Shown piece after piece: positions 1-11,481 of a DNA stretch of 64,000 nt. Numbering within the stretch: position 1 is the stretch's first letter; each line of letters begins with the position of its first letter. Source of the stretch: Gordionus sp. m RMFG-2023. Lineage: Eukaryota; Nematomorpha; Gordioida; Chordodea; Parachordodidae. The DNA lies in assembly GCF_954871325.1 (NCBI RefSeq), contig NC_088775.1:59063561-59127560 (forward strand). Direction: 5' to 3'. Below the pieces are notes generated by a model, which saw only the letters and a list, made by a program, of their open reading frames with translations, was not told where the DNA came from and made no database searches. The translations under genes and the position numbers were made by a program.

Positions 1-419
1 TTTAGGCTTAAATATTACCATATAGAACAACTGAAATAGTTGCCACCTCTATGGAAGGACGCGGAAATAATAAGTAAATAGTGTACCCCACTTTCAAAAT
101 TAAGTTCGTTTACTAAATTATCACATCTCCCGCGACCAGTGAGCGATGTTGATCTGTGATGTATATTCAGGGTGATTAATAGATGATCAAGTTAGACAAA
201 CTGATTTATATATATTTCAATGAAGGAATGTTCATGAATGTTTGATTGTCTATTATTTGCATTGTTAAATTGATTGTATTTTAAAATTTTACTTTTAAAT
301 GATTTTGAAAATAAAAAATTTACAATAAAATATTAATATTGTAGCAATTATTTCTTTTTTAAAAAACAAAAAATGAAAGGGGAAAAAAGTTTGTTTTTCT
401 CCCTAAACGGGTTAATTAC

Positions 420-577
420 CAGAGTTGTTAAAGGATCTAGATCCAGTATCTAGATATAAAAATGTGGTATCTGTATTTGTATCTAGATAGATTTTTGATT
501 AAAATAGCTGTATCTAGATATTATTTTAGACAATGTATCTGTATCATCCATTTAAAAAGTATCTTTTAACAACTCTG
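420..577. mobile_element. hAT-type MITE (158 bp)
   Basis: The imperfect terminal inverted repeat CAGAGTTGTTAAA(G)GAT is flanked by TTAATTAC at 412-419 and CTAATTAC at 578-585, an 8-bp target duplication with one mismatch. The inside is a run of (G)TATCTAGATA-like motifs and has no coding capacity. The CAG..TTG ends and 8-bp duplication are typical of hAT elements. Confidence 0.85.
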
Positions 578-663
578 CTAATTACACTCAGTGAAAATTG
601 ATTATTTTTAACGAACTTTTCTCTAAACAAAAATAATTACAATATGTCACTTTAGATAATCGT

Positions 664-3240
664 AAAAAAATATCGGGGTAATTCCATGAACTATCAAAAA
701 AGGGCTATTTTTGTGGATCTCCTTCAAATTGGATGAAACTTTGCATGATGATTATATGTGTTGTGAGGATCTATCCAATTTAATTTTTTAACGTCAATTC
801 TATTACTTATGGAGATATTGCAGGTCATAACTAAAAAAATATAGCACCCTTCCTAATTATGAAAAACGGTAATAATAAAGATTACTCAAAAATATAAAAA
901 GATCTATTTTCGGTATCATTAGATAGCCCTTGAATCCCTTACTTAACAATAATATATTTTCTTTTTTAAAAATCTCAGGTGTTTCTTCATTTCTGGAAAA
1001 GGTAAAGGTTAATTTTTTATGTAACTGAGTATAAAATTATCTAAAAATTGGTATGTGTTTATTAAATCAATACAAATTTATATTGAAAAAATTAGGTTGG
1101 AATAACCATTAATCTTTTAGTTATTTAATTTTTTCTAATTTTTTAACGATAAAAAAAGTCATGACAATGTTCCAAAATAATATAATTATTATTTTTTCTT
1201 AATGTGGCTGTAAGTGTGTAAGTATACGTTGCTGTTAGGAGACTTGTAATTCATACAATATTATTGACAGATGTACATAATTGATCTTCATTAAATAGAA
1301 AAATAAAGGATGGAGAGGTCCATGTGGATCAGGGACCCAAACCTTTATTTATAACGGTTCAATTTGGTTACGGTTAAGTAGATAAAAAATCATAATAGTT
1401 ACGGTTCTTATAAAAATTTTATAAAGGTTCAGTTCAGCTAATTATAGAGGTTTATAAAGGTTCGTTGCGGTTATATATTTAAACTGATTTTTATTGAAGC
1501 AACACCATCATAAATAATTTTAATTAATAATAATGAATATAATTTATTAAAATTTTTCTATCATTTAAGTTAATATATTTTTATTTATAAAGATGTAATT
1601 AATTTATTTTTTATTATAATTATCTATGAATAATATGTAAAAAATATATAAGAATTTAACGTACAAGAATTTATTAATGTGTTTTTATACATTTTAACCC
1701 TGATCATAGATCTTAATGATAACAGAAATATTAGGGCTAGATTTCGATATTGATGGCAAAATAGATTTAGAAAGCTTTAATATCTTATAGTTAGGGATTC
1801 ATGTTCTTTAAAATGGTGCCTTTGAATATATCCTTCAAAATGAGCTCCATGGTCACCTTTATGTATGATTTTGCACTAATTTATCTTTAAAATATATATA
1901 CCCAAATGCCAAAATTGAATAAATAATATATAAAATCAAACCCTTATAAATTTGGTTATTTTGAAATTTATATACGGAAATAATGGCCTTTCTATCTAAC
2001 TAATCAAGGGTAGGTGGTGATATTATACTCAGAACCCCCGAAATAAATTGCTAAACAGTTATAAATTATATAAATATCTGTACCGTAACTGAACAGATAT
2101 AATAATTTTTTGGAGTAAAAAGAATCTTTATAAATGCGGTAACCAGGTTGAATGGGTTTCAACCATAATAAAATAAATAATTTTACATTTTTTTCGTTTA
2201 CATTCTTTTCCTTATGGTATTAAATATTTCACTATATCCGCTTCGTTTTAAGGTATCAATCCATTTTCAATTATTAAATAATGAAAATATTTGTTTAATA
2301 TCCATAAGTATGTATTAATTTTTTCACTGAATTAATTGATCCATAATCTATTAACTGATTTTTTCAATATTAAAGCCATATTGCTATTAACTCTATTTTT
2401 GTATACAAAATATAACTAATGAATTTGTAGATTTTTGATTTAGTTGCATTTCTTTAATTTCAAGTATAATATCATCATCTACCCTTGAGTAGTTAGACAG
2501 AAAGGCCATTATTCCTATATAAATCTGAAAATAACTAAATTTATAAGGTTTTAATTTTATATATTATTTATTGAATTTTGGCATTTGAGTATATTTTAAT
2601 GCATTAGTATTGTTATAGCCTTTATTATGAAAAAATAGATTTTCTATTGTCTTGAAATGCAAGTATTTACAAAGTTGTTCTAATCTGTTTTTTATATCAT
2701 TTCCTTGATGTGAGGAATTATAAATAATTAAATTTAATCCGTTTAATATTTTTTAATTCACATTTATTTTATAGTTTTTTATAGGACGGTTTATATATTT
2801 AATTTTTTATAATTCACATTAATTTAAAATTGTAATTAGAAATAGTTATTAGTCCTAATAAATTTATGCTTGATATTTTTAAATAACAATAATTTTATCT
2901 TAAAAAAATTTAATTATCCCCCACCCCCATAGAAAATATTTTTTTTAAAAAATTAAATAATTTTAAGGTATTAAAGGGCTATTTAATGGTACTAAATATA
3001 GGTCTTTATTATTTATATTTTTTGTGTAATCTTTATTTTTATCGGCTTTTCCGAATTAGGAAAGACGCTATTTTTCAGGTTTGGCCCGCCATATCTTCGG
3101 AACTAATTGAGTTAGCTCTAAAAATAGAATTGTATAGATCATCACAACATATAGAATAATTATGAAAGGTTTCCTTCGATTTGAAAGAGGTCCACAAAGC
3201 CTGATCGATTTCACGTGGAATAACCCTGACACATCCCAAA
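664..3240. repeat. Large broken inverted repeat with two nested pairs
   Basis: The sequence at about 664-1010 reappears inverted at about 2925-3240, sharing for example a block around CGGTAATAATAAAGATTAC and an ATTCCATG...AAACTT..ATGA block. A second pair, 1890-2035 and 2462-2606, is also inverted and stays close to 90 percent alike by eye, but the two pairs do not share a centre. An extra 0.5-0.6 kb on the left arm would explain this, and a GGTTCAAT..GGTTACGG stretch with inverted-looking ends at about 1335-2160 is a candidate. A further copy of the outer arm lies at 12545-12800. No transposase or end duplication is visible. Confidence 0.6.
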
Positions 3241-3340
3241 CCTTGGGAATTACCTAACAAAAAAATCTTGAAATATAAATTTGGTCATTTCATTTCATAA
3301 TAAATTTTGATACAAGAATATAATATTAAATTGAAGTTAC

Positions 3341-3457
3341 TTTTGGATTTTTGACTTTTATATATGTATCGGTATGGTATCTAACTTCGAACGAATAAGA
3401 ATTCTTATATAAGGGAGTTTTAAAAAAATAAAACAAATTTTTAAAATGGTTTATTAA
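3341..3457 (-). CDS. BLTP3: BLTP3 exon m
   Basis: The 39 codons begin LINHFKNLFYFFKTP and end SFEVRYHTDTYIKVKNPK. They fit the family's LNQFM...DEHVDVRVDGLMLKFVIP. The acceptor is the strongest in the gene, a pyrimidine run followed by GCAG, and the donor is AAAA|GTAACT, phase 0 on both sides. This is the last exon I can place. The intron or gene end below it contains a large inverted repeat at about 0.66-3.24 kb. Confidence 0.72.
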
Positions 3458-3606
3458 CTGCAAAAAAAGGAGTTTAGATAACTTATTCATTTACAGATCT
3501 TATGTATAAATATTTTTTGCATGATTTCTTTTCCTTCTTTCTTTTTTCCTATTATATCATCATTCCTAATTGAGATATTAAACTACATAAAGATTGGATA
3601 AGGTAC

Positions 3607-3713
3607 CCATAGAGATGACGCAGATATTACTAATGGACAAATCCAAGCCAAACTGTCATAATGGCATATGAATCGCAAAGCTTGTGCCTCGCATATAACT
3701 GTCGAGTTGGGAA
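3607..3713 (-). CDS. BLTP3: BLTP3 exon l
   Basis: The 35 codons read PNSTVICEAQALRF, ICHYDSLAWI, then CPLVISASSLW. The family counterpart is P.P.LYSQLNALQFTVDERSILWLNQFLLDLKQSL. The acceptor ATTTTAG follows a pyrimidine/A-rich intron of 313 nt. The donor is TATGG|GTACCT, phase 1 in and 0 out. The frame stays open a few codons beyond the donor. Confidence 0.78.
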
Positions 3714-4026
3714 CTAAAATTTTATTATATAATTTTATTTATTTTTTTTATGTATAATAATGAATAGAAATTAATTATAATATAATACTAATGAGGTATT
3801 TTAGAATACACAATAAAACTAAGAAGGTCTTGGAAAATTTATATTCTTTCCGGGTTCTAGGCTTCCCACTTCTAGCATTTTAGATCCCATATTGTTATTA
3901 CAAAGAAGGTATATTGTAATTCAAAAAAAAGGATGCTAATAATAAGACTTACAATAAAATTAATTTAACAGACATTTCTTCTTTATTCTCTTACGATAAA
4001 AAATGATGTTAGGGGAAAAAAACGAC

Positions 4027-4194
4027 CTGGCAAATTTTCGCAAAATACCAAATTATTGTTTCTCTTTGATACGGAGGTATTGTTAGTAACGCCATTTGGT
4101 GTTAGTTCAGTATAATGATAGAAATATTCGGAAAAATCGAGCAGAATGATCGGCAGCGGGGCATTTGTGACAGTGTTAATAAAAGGGGATTCGT
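4027..4194 (-). CDS. BLTP3: BLTP3 exon k (LLDFSEYF block)
   Basis: The 55 codons include ESPFINTVTNAPLP, IILLDFSEYFYHYTELTPNG and end VFCENLP. This matches the family region MSAIYIEFTEYYYPDG. The acceptor is CCTCTAG, phase 1, where one base joins exon j to give an Asp codon. The donor is CCAG|GTCGTT, phase 1. With the next exon the junction spells LP-V-PNST, against (F)PIPSP in the family. That is a strong check on both boundaries. Confidence 0.82.
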
Positions 4195-4320
4195 CTAGAG
4201 GTTATATTTTTGAAAAAATGATATTTTGGTTAATGTATGTCAGAATTTAAAGAATTAATTTATTTGTGACTTGTTCAGAAATATTTAAAAAAAATTAAAA
4301 TATTTAACATTTAATTTTAC

Positions 4321-4451
4321 CATGATATAAAAGGACACCATTAAAGGGAGGAATGTCATAAAGAGATAAGTCTATTATCTTCAAACCTCCTAGAACCTTT
4401 ATTACCAATCGTTTTTGAAATAGAGATCGTTTAGCCAATTGGATCTTTTCC
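4321..4451 (-). CDS. BLTP3: BLTP3 exon j
   Basis: The 43 full codons read EKIQLAKRSLFQ, then VIKVLGGLKIIDLSLYDIPP and end LLYH. They resemble the family stretch AKLM.S.VVVRLADFNIYQVS, with alternating hydrophobic strand residues. The phase is 2 in and 1 out, with donor CATG|GTAAAA. The acceptor TATAAAG is not a strong site, so the start may shift by a few codons. The 126-nt intron after it separates it from exon k. Confidence 0.7.
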
Positions 4452-4617
4452 CTTTATATAAATCGTAGATTTTATTCAGCGTATTGTAAATTTTAATCAG
4501 TTCATGTTTTTTCATTGAGGCTTGCCAATTATATTGGAGGTCAACGATTTCAAAGGTACTCGACTAACTTTTATTTAAATACTTGTTCCTAACAGTCTTA
4601 TATAACTTAATAACTCT

Positions 4618-4663
4618 ATCTAATAAATCTATCTATCTTTATTTTATCTATCTATTCATCTTT

Positions 4664-4723
<60 letters not shown>

Positions 4724-4760
4724 CCTATCCATCCATCTATCTATCTATTCATCCATCCCT
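4618..4760. repeat. (CTAT)n microsatellite
   Basis: A tetranucleotide CTAT/CCAT run of about 140 bp lies in intron i of the host gene. The open frame across it (repeated IYLSIYLS) is a by-product of the repeat and not a gene. Confidence 0.95.
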
Positions 4761-5786
4761 ATAATGTTATCATCATTTTTATCTCTTCCTTTTTTCTTAA
4801 CTTATAATCAGGGTAGTAGGGAGCGCATCAGAGGCATGTCGTACCCCTGAAACATTCTCTAATTCAGGAGTCTATGTCTAAAACATACAAGTCAATTCAC
4901 ACTCAATTTATTTTGTTGATAGAATAAATGTTTCACTCTAGCATATTAAAAATTATGAATAATTCGTCAATATTTATATTACATTATCTTTAAATATGCT
5001 TAGACTTATTTCCTGTTCAATACATATTTATTAAGATGTGTTGCTTTTTAATGGTTAATAACATATGTATAGTTTGAAAGTAGCCTGAAAAAATATGAAC
5101 TTCTGTAAAATCAATCATTACATTGAATTTTATATATATTTACTAGTGATAAGCAAGTTAAGCTATTTTTTTAACTATATAAATATCCTGCAGTTATTTT
5201 TAATCGTATCACGTCAATAACGCTTAACTTAACAAGAAATGTATTAAGGCGAATAGCGCAAAAAGATATTGTAGCAAATGCATTACAGCAAAAATAATGT
5301 CGCGAATCAATTACAGAGAAATGTTATCGCAAATACATTGTCGTGAATGCATTATCATGAATGCAATAGTGATTTATTTATATTTAACAAATGGTTAATA
5401 TAATTAATATAAAGTATTAAAATTGCTTAGCTAACTTATAATAAGAAGTTATCAATTTATATATTTCTATTTTTTAAATATTTCGGAAACTATAATTATG
5501 TTACCTTTAAGGATGCCGGCCCCAATAATTTTTTTCCCCTGATCACTCTAAAGAAATTCTTTAAACTCTCTTCTGATATATTCTAACTAATTAAGCAAGT
5601 TCAAACCTTTTTCAATAACTAGAGACATTGCAAAGGCCTCATTTATAGTAAACGAGTATGTTTAAGCGGTGCATTATTTACAAAATTAAACCAAATAGAT
5701 ATAATATATATATGAAGCGTATAATGATAACGCTGATGCTAAAAATTTTTCTATAGGATTATGAAAATAATTATCTCTACTTTAGT

Positions 5787-6024
5787 CAGAGACCTGCAGA
5801 GGTACCATTTGCATGGCCCGGATTTTTTTTCAAAAATTTTTTTTGAGCCGGCTCTGCCTGGGTTTTATATTTTCAGGCCCGACCCGGATTCTTTTAAAAT
5901 ATACGGCCCGGTTCGTCCATTTTTTTTAAAAAAATTTTCAGACCTGGTCCGCCCCAAGTATATTTTAAAAAAATAAAATATAGCCAGGCCGGGTCGGGCT
6001 TAGGTCTGGACCTGCAAATCTTTG
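5787..6024. mobile_element. hAT-type MITE with GGCCCGG-rich subterminal DNA (238 bp)
   Basis: The ends CA(G/A)AGA(CC/TT)TGCAG are inverted and flanked by ACTTTAGT at 5779-5786 and ATTTTAGT at 6025-6032, an 8-bp duplication with one mismatch. The inside alternates poly-T/A with CGGGCC-type blocks. Open frames through it are not genes. Confidence 0.85.
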
Positions 6025-6689
6025 ATTTTAGTATTATCTATCAAATTATCGCTGTGAAGAATCGGCGTGATTTGGATAGAGTAAATAATGCAACATTTGA
6101 ACATAACGCAATCACTATAAATGGGGATTAATTGACGCTTTTATATTTACTTTGTGTATTAATATTTACTTAATATATATATGAATTCCATATTAAATCA
6201 ACCCTGGTTTCAACCCAACCCCGAATTTTTTTAAATTTTGTATACTGGTAGTATAAAATAACTAAGAAGAAAATAAAATTTTACCTCCTTAAACCACTTA
6301 CTCGCTAAGATATGGGCGTATAATGAGCATTTTTGACAAATGCACTTAATTAATTTTCAAATATCTCAAGATAAATTAAGTTAGAGAAATAATATAAATT
6401 TTTTATATAGCTTAATAATAGATCTTTAATATGATGTGATGGAAACTCAATTAATACCAAAAACCGGTAATAGAAAACCGTAAATGGCCATAGAAAAAAA
6501 GGTATTTTTCAAAATCTTATATTTGTACAAAATTCTAGACTGGGATGGATGTGTTTCTAGGAGACCCTATATATGGGTATAATTGATCAAATTTAAAATA
6601 AATATCATCATAATTAAATTTAATGGATAATTTTTATTTAAAAATAAAAATTTCTGAGTACCAATTATTTATTTGGCTCAATGTTTTAA

Positions 6690-7020
6690 ATAAGAATTGC
6701 TTTTAGCGCCTTGAAAATTTAATTTCTTTCGACCGGAGCCAGACGCAAAATTTTTATTTATTTTTAGACCCGAGTCCAGCCAAATTTTATTTTAAGGCCT
6801 GAGCTTGTCCTGTCCCAAATTTAGTGAAAAAATATCATTAACAAATAAATAATATATAATTCATTTACCTTATTCCTAGAGAAAACATTCTATTTTATTG
6901 CTTAAAATCTTTTTTTATATATTTTGAGTCAAAAAAAATGAAACCAAATTTCCAAAAAATTGTTTTATAAGACCCAAGCCTAATTTAGGCTCATTTTCAG
7001 GTTTCACTCAGTAGGGCGAT
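6690..7020. repeat. Probable decayed GGCC-type MITE
   Basis: CCTTGAAAATTT with GACCGGAGCC on the left and GGCTCATTTTCAGG on the right look like degraded inverted ends of the same GC-rich MITE class seen at 5.8, 18.3 and 37.8 kb. No target duplication is visible. Confidence 0.35.
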
Positions 7021-8018
7021 GATTATAAAAATGTAAATTTCATCAAACTGCATTCCCGATATTACAAATGATGTACTTGCGATGATGTATTCGCGCTGTT
7101 GCATTCACTCCACTATTTTCTTGATAATGCATTCGCGATAATGCTTTTGCGGTGATACCGCAATAACGCTTTCGAAGTAATACATTCGGATATTATTTTC
7201 GCTGTAATATATTCGCGCATTAAATATGTTATATTATATTATATTAGCGGTAGTGCATTAGCGGATATAACTCTTCGCAATAATACGTAACATAATATTT
7301 AATTTTATCCTCACCCCCTCCGCCATCTTATTTCCCAAAAAACTTCACCATACTTCTTTGCCCTGTCATCTTTATTCGCTATATAATTTCTCCCCTCCAT
7401 CGATATTACATTTTATCTTATTACCTAGATCATCCTAACCCCCCCCCCCTCCAGAATTATCGTATATCACCTCATACTTTACCCTTTATCAATAATCCAT
7501 AATGAATGATTCTAATAAGTTTGGTATTGCAGAAAGACAATATTTTGTAGCAACTAAGAATAAAGTTTGGCAGGCACCCCTGAGACAAAAAATACAAATT
7601 GAAATATTTAAATATAATTGCTGCGCGTTTTTAGGACTCAATTATGTTTTTCATAATTGTGCACCTCCCCTCACTTTATTTTGTATTTTAGATGGTTTTT
7701 TATATAGTATATATATGAATAATTTTTAATTGTTAATATCTATATTTGAAATATTTGAATAAAGATGCTAATTATTCTAAAAAAATCTAAAACAAATAAC
7801 AAATTGTTCGATCATAAGAATAGCTAATTATTGGGTTGGATATATTTGGGGGCCTAAAACTTGTACATTAATTTTTAAGGTGCTGTTTCCTATAAAATCT
7901 GTCATCCATTTCAACCTTGTTCACTTTTCATAAGTCAGCAGCTTATAATAACTTATATTGGGAAATGGAGCATCATTTGCACGATAAAGATAAGAAATTT
8001 ATTCAGAAAGTAACTAAC

Positions 8019-8130
8019 TCATTGTGCTGCAAAAAATTGCCCATTTTGTCCCAGTAAGTTTGAAGGCAATGTTGATAGATACAGTTGGTATGGGATTTTT
8101 GTAAATAGATATCCGTTTGGTTCTCCATGC
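8019..8130 (-). CDS. BLTP3: BLTP3 exon i
   Basis: Two bases complete a Gly codon begun in exon h. They are followed by 36 codons, including MENQTDIYLQ, CLQTYWDKMGNFLQ and HN. The family has YYPYH..G and then a CxxW...W..LL region here, so position fits better than sequence. The acceptor is AACTAG after a 150-nt intron and the donor AATGA|GTTAGT, phase 1 in and 2 out. A GTTACT donor four bases further is an alternative but would break the phase match with the next exon. Confidence 0.62.
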
Positions 8131-8280
8131 CTAGTTTTGTTATGTAAAAATAAATATTTATTTATAATCATTACTAAATAAATTTTATTAACGTGCGTTC
8201 TTTAATTTGTTTTCTGCAACTTTTTTTTCAATTATAATAAAATGAGGAAGGGGGGTCAAAAGTAGAAAAAAAATTATTAC

Positions 8281-8557
8281 CGAAGGAATGTTTGGGGTAA
8301 AAGTCTAAGTGCAAACTTTCCACCACGACCTGAAGAGACTTCAATTCTTCATTCTTAACTTTTACCCTAGGGTTGGTAATTGATAAAATCTGTGGTTGGG
8401 TTTGGCAAAGGTGAAAATCAATTTTGTTGATAAAGAGCTGAGTGAATTCTTCAGTTACACAATGTTCCAAGAAAGACGCGTATTTTTCGGGAGTGATTTG
8501 GTTGTTAGCGAGCGATTTACTTAGCAAGGGAATCAAAAGAGGGTTCGGATTGGAAGG
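8281..8557 (-). CDS. BLTP3: BLTP3 exon h (KIDFHLC block)
   Basis: The 92 codons run from PSNPNPLLIPLL through ITPEKYASFLEHCVTEEF and FINKIDFHLC to LQVVVESLHLDFYPKHSF. In BLTP3 proteins the same order is seen as LVISHLDLHIC, then LQLSF.QLTIDYYPYH. The exon is bounded by ATATAAG and G|GTAATA, phase 0 in and 1 out. An open frame continues to 8228 beyond the donor. The 11-kb intron upstream of it holds at least six hAT-type insertions. Confidence 0.85.
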
Positions 8558-8756
8558 CTTATATTATGTTTTTTGTATTATTAATAACGTTTTCCAGAAT
8601 TTATATTTTAATAATAATATTGGAAATCGTTGCTTTAACCATTATAAAAGATGGCCCCTATTTAAATTTAAAAAAAGAATGTAGATTACATGATTTTTAT
8701 TTTATTTGATTTATAAATTTATTTCATAAAAATCTATATTAAATATTAATATTTAT

Positions 8757-9010
8757 TAGAGCTGTCGACGTTACTCAAAAAAGTAATGTCGTTAAATTTC
8801 GCGTTACTTTGATTAAATTTTAAGTTACTCTGAAAAAATATTAGCGTCATTACATAAACTTTTTACGTCAGTATGTAGATATTTTAAAAGCAACGCCGTT
8901 ACTTTACCATTGTAAGAATATTGAATAAATTGAATTCCTTTTATTTCATCAATAGATGTATATTTAATACACAAATCCCAAAATTCAAATAAAAAAATAA
9001 TTGGACAGAT
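8757..9010. repeat. hAT-like terminal fragment (GTTACTCAAAAAAGTAA motifs)
   Basis: GAGCTGTCGACGTTACTCAAAAAAGTAATG and later GTTACTTT blocks resemble the ends of hAT elements whose termini are built of GTTACT repeats, like the one at 53.5-53.7 kb. Only one end is recognised. Confidence 0.35.
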
Positions 9011-9700
9011 TTTTTTACATGTTGATATTATTTTTTAAAAAATCGTTCTTCCATACTGTGTTTACTGTACTTAATTCCCGTTCAGTGGTGAGGCTAGGGT
9101 GTGTATATATATATATATACAGGTTTTAATGATTGGAAATTATTAAAGTTTTCTTCTCTAAATATGTAACTTTTACCTAGAAGAATTTTGAGATTTGATC
9201 TTTCGAATAGTAGAACATATCTTCACCATAAAAGGGGTCTTTCCTTATCTTGAGAATGTGTCTTGCATTAATACACCATACACTTTTTTCAAAAAAGAAA
9301 CCGTATACAGTTTCTTTTACATATTCGGCCTGGATTTCTGTTTAAACACACTTTAGCCTTACTCTAGTCTTTCAAGTAGTGCGCTGAAGCCAAGTTGTTT
9401 AAAGTAACGCGCTACTTTTTAGTAAAGGTTGCTAATAGCACGTTGCATTTAAAAGGTAGCACGCCCCTTTTTAGAAAATAGATAAGTAGCGCGTTACTTC
9501 TCAACTTTAAATTTTTTATATAATAAATACTGTAAAAAAATTTTTAAACTTAATTTCGAAATTGATATTTCAAAATCTGCACCAGATGTATCATAAAAAT
9601 TAACTGATAAGATCATAATTAATTTTATAATTAACATAGTTGGATAATTTGAAGAAATAAAAGGGTTTTTAATATTAGATCTATAAGTAGCATCTGTAGA

Positions 9701-11481
9701 CAGGCGCGTAACCAATGGGGTGGAAAGGGGGAAATCCCCCCCCCATCACACATTTGACCGTTTTCATAAATATCATCTTAAAAAATTTAATCCCCCCCCC
9801 CCTCCCCAATCAAAATTTTACAAATATTTGAATATCAATTTTCCAACATAAAACTTATTTTTTATAAATAAATTTTATTAAAATTTCCTTTCCTTATGAG
9901 TATACATTAACATTATTCAAAAATATTAATAAAATGGGAAAAATTTTAGTCAAAGAGATTAAAATCAAACGGTAATTTTTTTATTATTATATATAATTAT
10001 TTTATTAAATTCAAAATTATTTGTGAGATAGAATTAATAATATTTTAATTATTAATAAATATCTAAATATTTTTCAGTTTTACTTCCATTTTATAGAACA
10101 GAAGAAATACAAAAATTAAATAAGGCTGAGCATGAAAAAAAGTAATGTGTAGTCAGAAGCGATATCATTATTGAATTCAATTGATCAATCAGAGTTTATC
10201 ATTGCTGCTAGTTGCATCAATAAATTTTTCCTATAACTCACTACTTTGTAAAAATTTACAAAAACCAAATTTAGATTTGGTTCAGGTTATTGATTTGGCG
10301 GAAAATATATATGAACAGGTAGATACACTAAGAATGAATGTAGATGAATATTTTTATAATATTTATCTAGATGTTAAATCGAAGGCTTATGATATAACAC
10401 TAATTAAACCTCGTCTAGCATCTAGGCAATTATTGAGATGTAAAATAAATATTGGTTCAACTGAAGAATATTGTAAAATATCCATTTTCATCCCATTCCT
10501 TGATACTTTGTTATCGCAAATAAAAGCACGGTTTTTAGATAAAAAACAAGTCTTTATAGCATTCAAGTTTTATTACCCAAAGATCCTTCTTCGTTTTTTA
10601 ATGCCACTATTGCTAAAATTAAATATTTAGCAAAATTTTATTCCTATGATATTGATACTGAAATAAATTTAATCAGTGAATTCGAATTGTGGTATAAATA
10701 TTTACTACGTTTAACTATTTTACCTGAGCATGCTTTTGATGCGCTCAATCGGTGTAAAGAAACCTTGGCTCAATTTCCTCATATTTTGAAGTTGTTTTAT
10801 ATTCTTGCATGTTTGCCTATTACAACATGTACGAATGTAAGGACTTTATCAAAAGGTTGAAAACATATTTACCAAGTACAACTTCCGAATCTCAGCTAAA
10901 TAATTTTGCTCTGTTAAATATCCACAGAGATTTGGTTCCAACAACAAACATCTTGATGAATTGGCAACATTCCCACGAAAATTAAAATCATATTATAATT
11001 ATAGTATTTAATAAAAAAATTTGTATAATATTTGTATTTGATAAGAAGTTAAAACTTGTTTTTTAAATTATTTTCTAGTCAATATTTTGTACACACTAAT
11101 ATTAGTATTTTCAATAAAAAAATCATATTCTACTTATATTGTATGAAAACTTAAGCTGAGGCTAGTTTTCAAAGCAAATAAAAAAAATGACATTAAACTT
11201 TATTTCAACTTTACATTTAAAAAAACTTATTAAATATAATATACCTAACTTAAAATAATAAAAAATAAGCTTGTAATATCCATAAGCACGAATTAGTAAA
11301 TAATAGTTAAAAATATAAATATAATTATGATTAAATTATGAATAATTCAATAGAATAGATAAAACATAAGACCGACCGAAGGCTGGGGGAAAGCTGGCCG
11401 ATGGCCAGGTAAAGGGGGTTTGGGGGCAAAGGCCCCAAAAATTTTCCCCCTCCCCATAAGAAAATCCTGGATACATCACTG
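9701..11481 (+). mobile_element. hAT transposon, Tip100-like (1.78 kb), nested
   Basis: The left end CAGGCGCGTAACCAATGGGG and the inverted right end CAGTGATGTATCCAGGATTT are the CAG(T)GGCGTA(G/T)CCAGG type. They are flanked by TCTGTAGA (9693-9700) and TCTGTATA (11482-11489), an 8-bp duplication with one mismatch. G-rich subterminal tracts lie just inside both ends. The transposase remains are on the plus strand at 10181-10990. The element is non-functional by eye, having lost the N-terminal zinc finger and the frame. Confidence 0.85.
10181..10990 (+). pseudogene. Tip100-like hAT transposase remnant
   Basis: Three overlapping frames cover the C-terminal half of a TTF/ZMYM-type hAT transposase. 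The first, 10181-10630 (149 codons), begins SLSLLLVASINFSYNSLLCK and holds EEYCKISIFIPFLDTL. The second, about 10590-10858, includes EFELWYKYLL and FPHILKLFYILACLPIT. The third, about 10857-10990, has RLKTYLPSTTSESQLNNFAL and NIHRDLVPTTNILM. The motif order FIPFLD, FP....L..IL..LPI and LKTYLRST..E.RLN.LALL.IH is typical of the family. At least two frameshifts separate the frames. The N-terminal zinc finger and the first catalytic Asp region are absent. Confidence 0.8.

Larger units (their letters stand above)
5240..7290. mobile_element. Foldback-like element with degenerate GCATTCGCGATAAT repeats
   Basis: At about 5240-5375 a short motif close to GCATTATCGCGAAT is repeated with variation. At about 7060-7290 the inverted motif (GCATTCGCGATAAT) is repeated in the same way. 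The pair therefore forms inverted ends built of tandem subrepeats, a foldback design. Between them are unrelated AT-rich DNA, an inserted hAT MITE at 5787-6024 and a GGCC-rich stretch at about 6690-7020 that looks like another MITE. No open reading frame or target duplication was found, so the family is not named. Confidence 0.5.

Noticed and set aside
20-113. Minus-strand reading NLILKVGYTIYLLF... with a TATG|GTAATA donor near the window edge
   Set aside because: Looks exon-like but the only nearby acceptor leaves a stop in frame and the match to later BLTP3 blocks is weak.
7502-7729. 75-codon plus-strand open frame (MNDSNKFGIAERQYF...)
   Set aside because: Lies inside intron i of the host gene on the opposite strand, next to a poly-C tract, and resembles nothing known; no splice or repeat support.
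7870-7930. Minus-strand reading GNSTLKINVQVLGPQIYP after a TTTTATAG acceptor, considered as a BLTP3 exon
   Set aside because: No donor of the needed phase, and exons i and j already join in frame without it.
8228-8280. Extension of exon h to the stop at 8228
   Set aside because: A consensus G|GTAATA donor at 8280 and an in-phase next exon fit better; the extra residues (FFSTFDPPSSFYYN) do not match the family.
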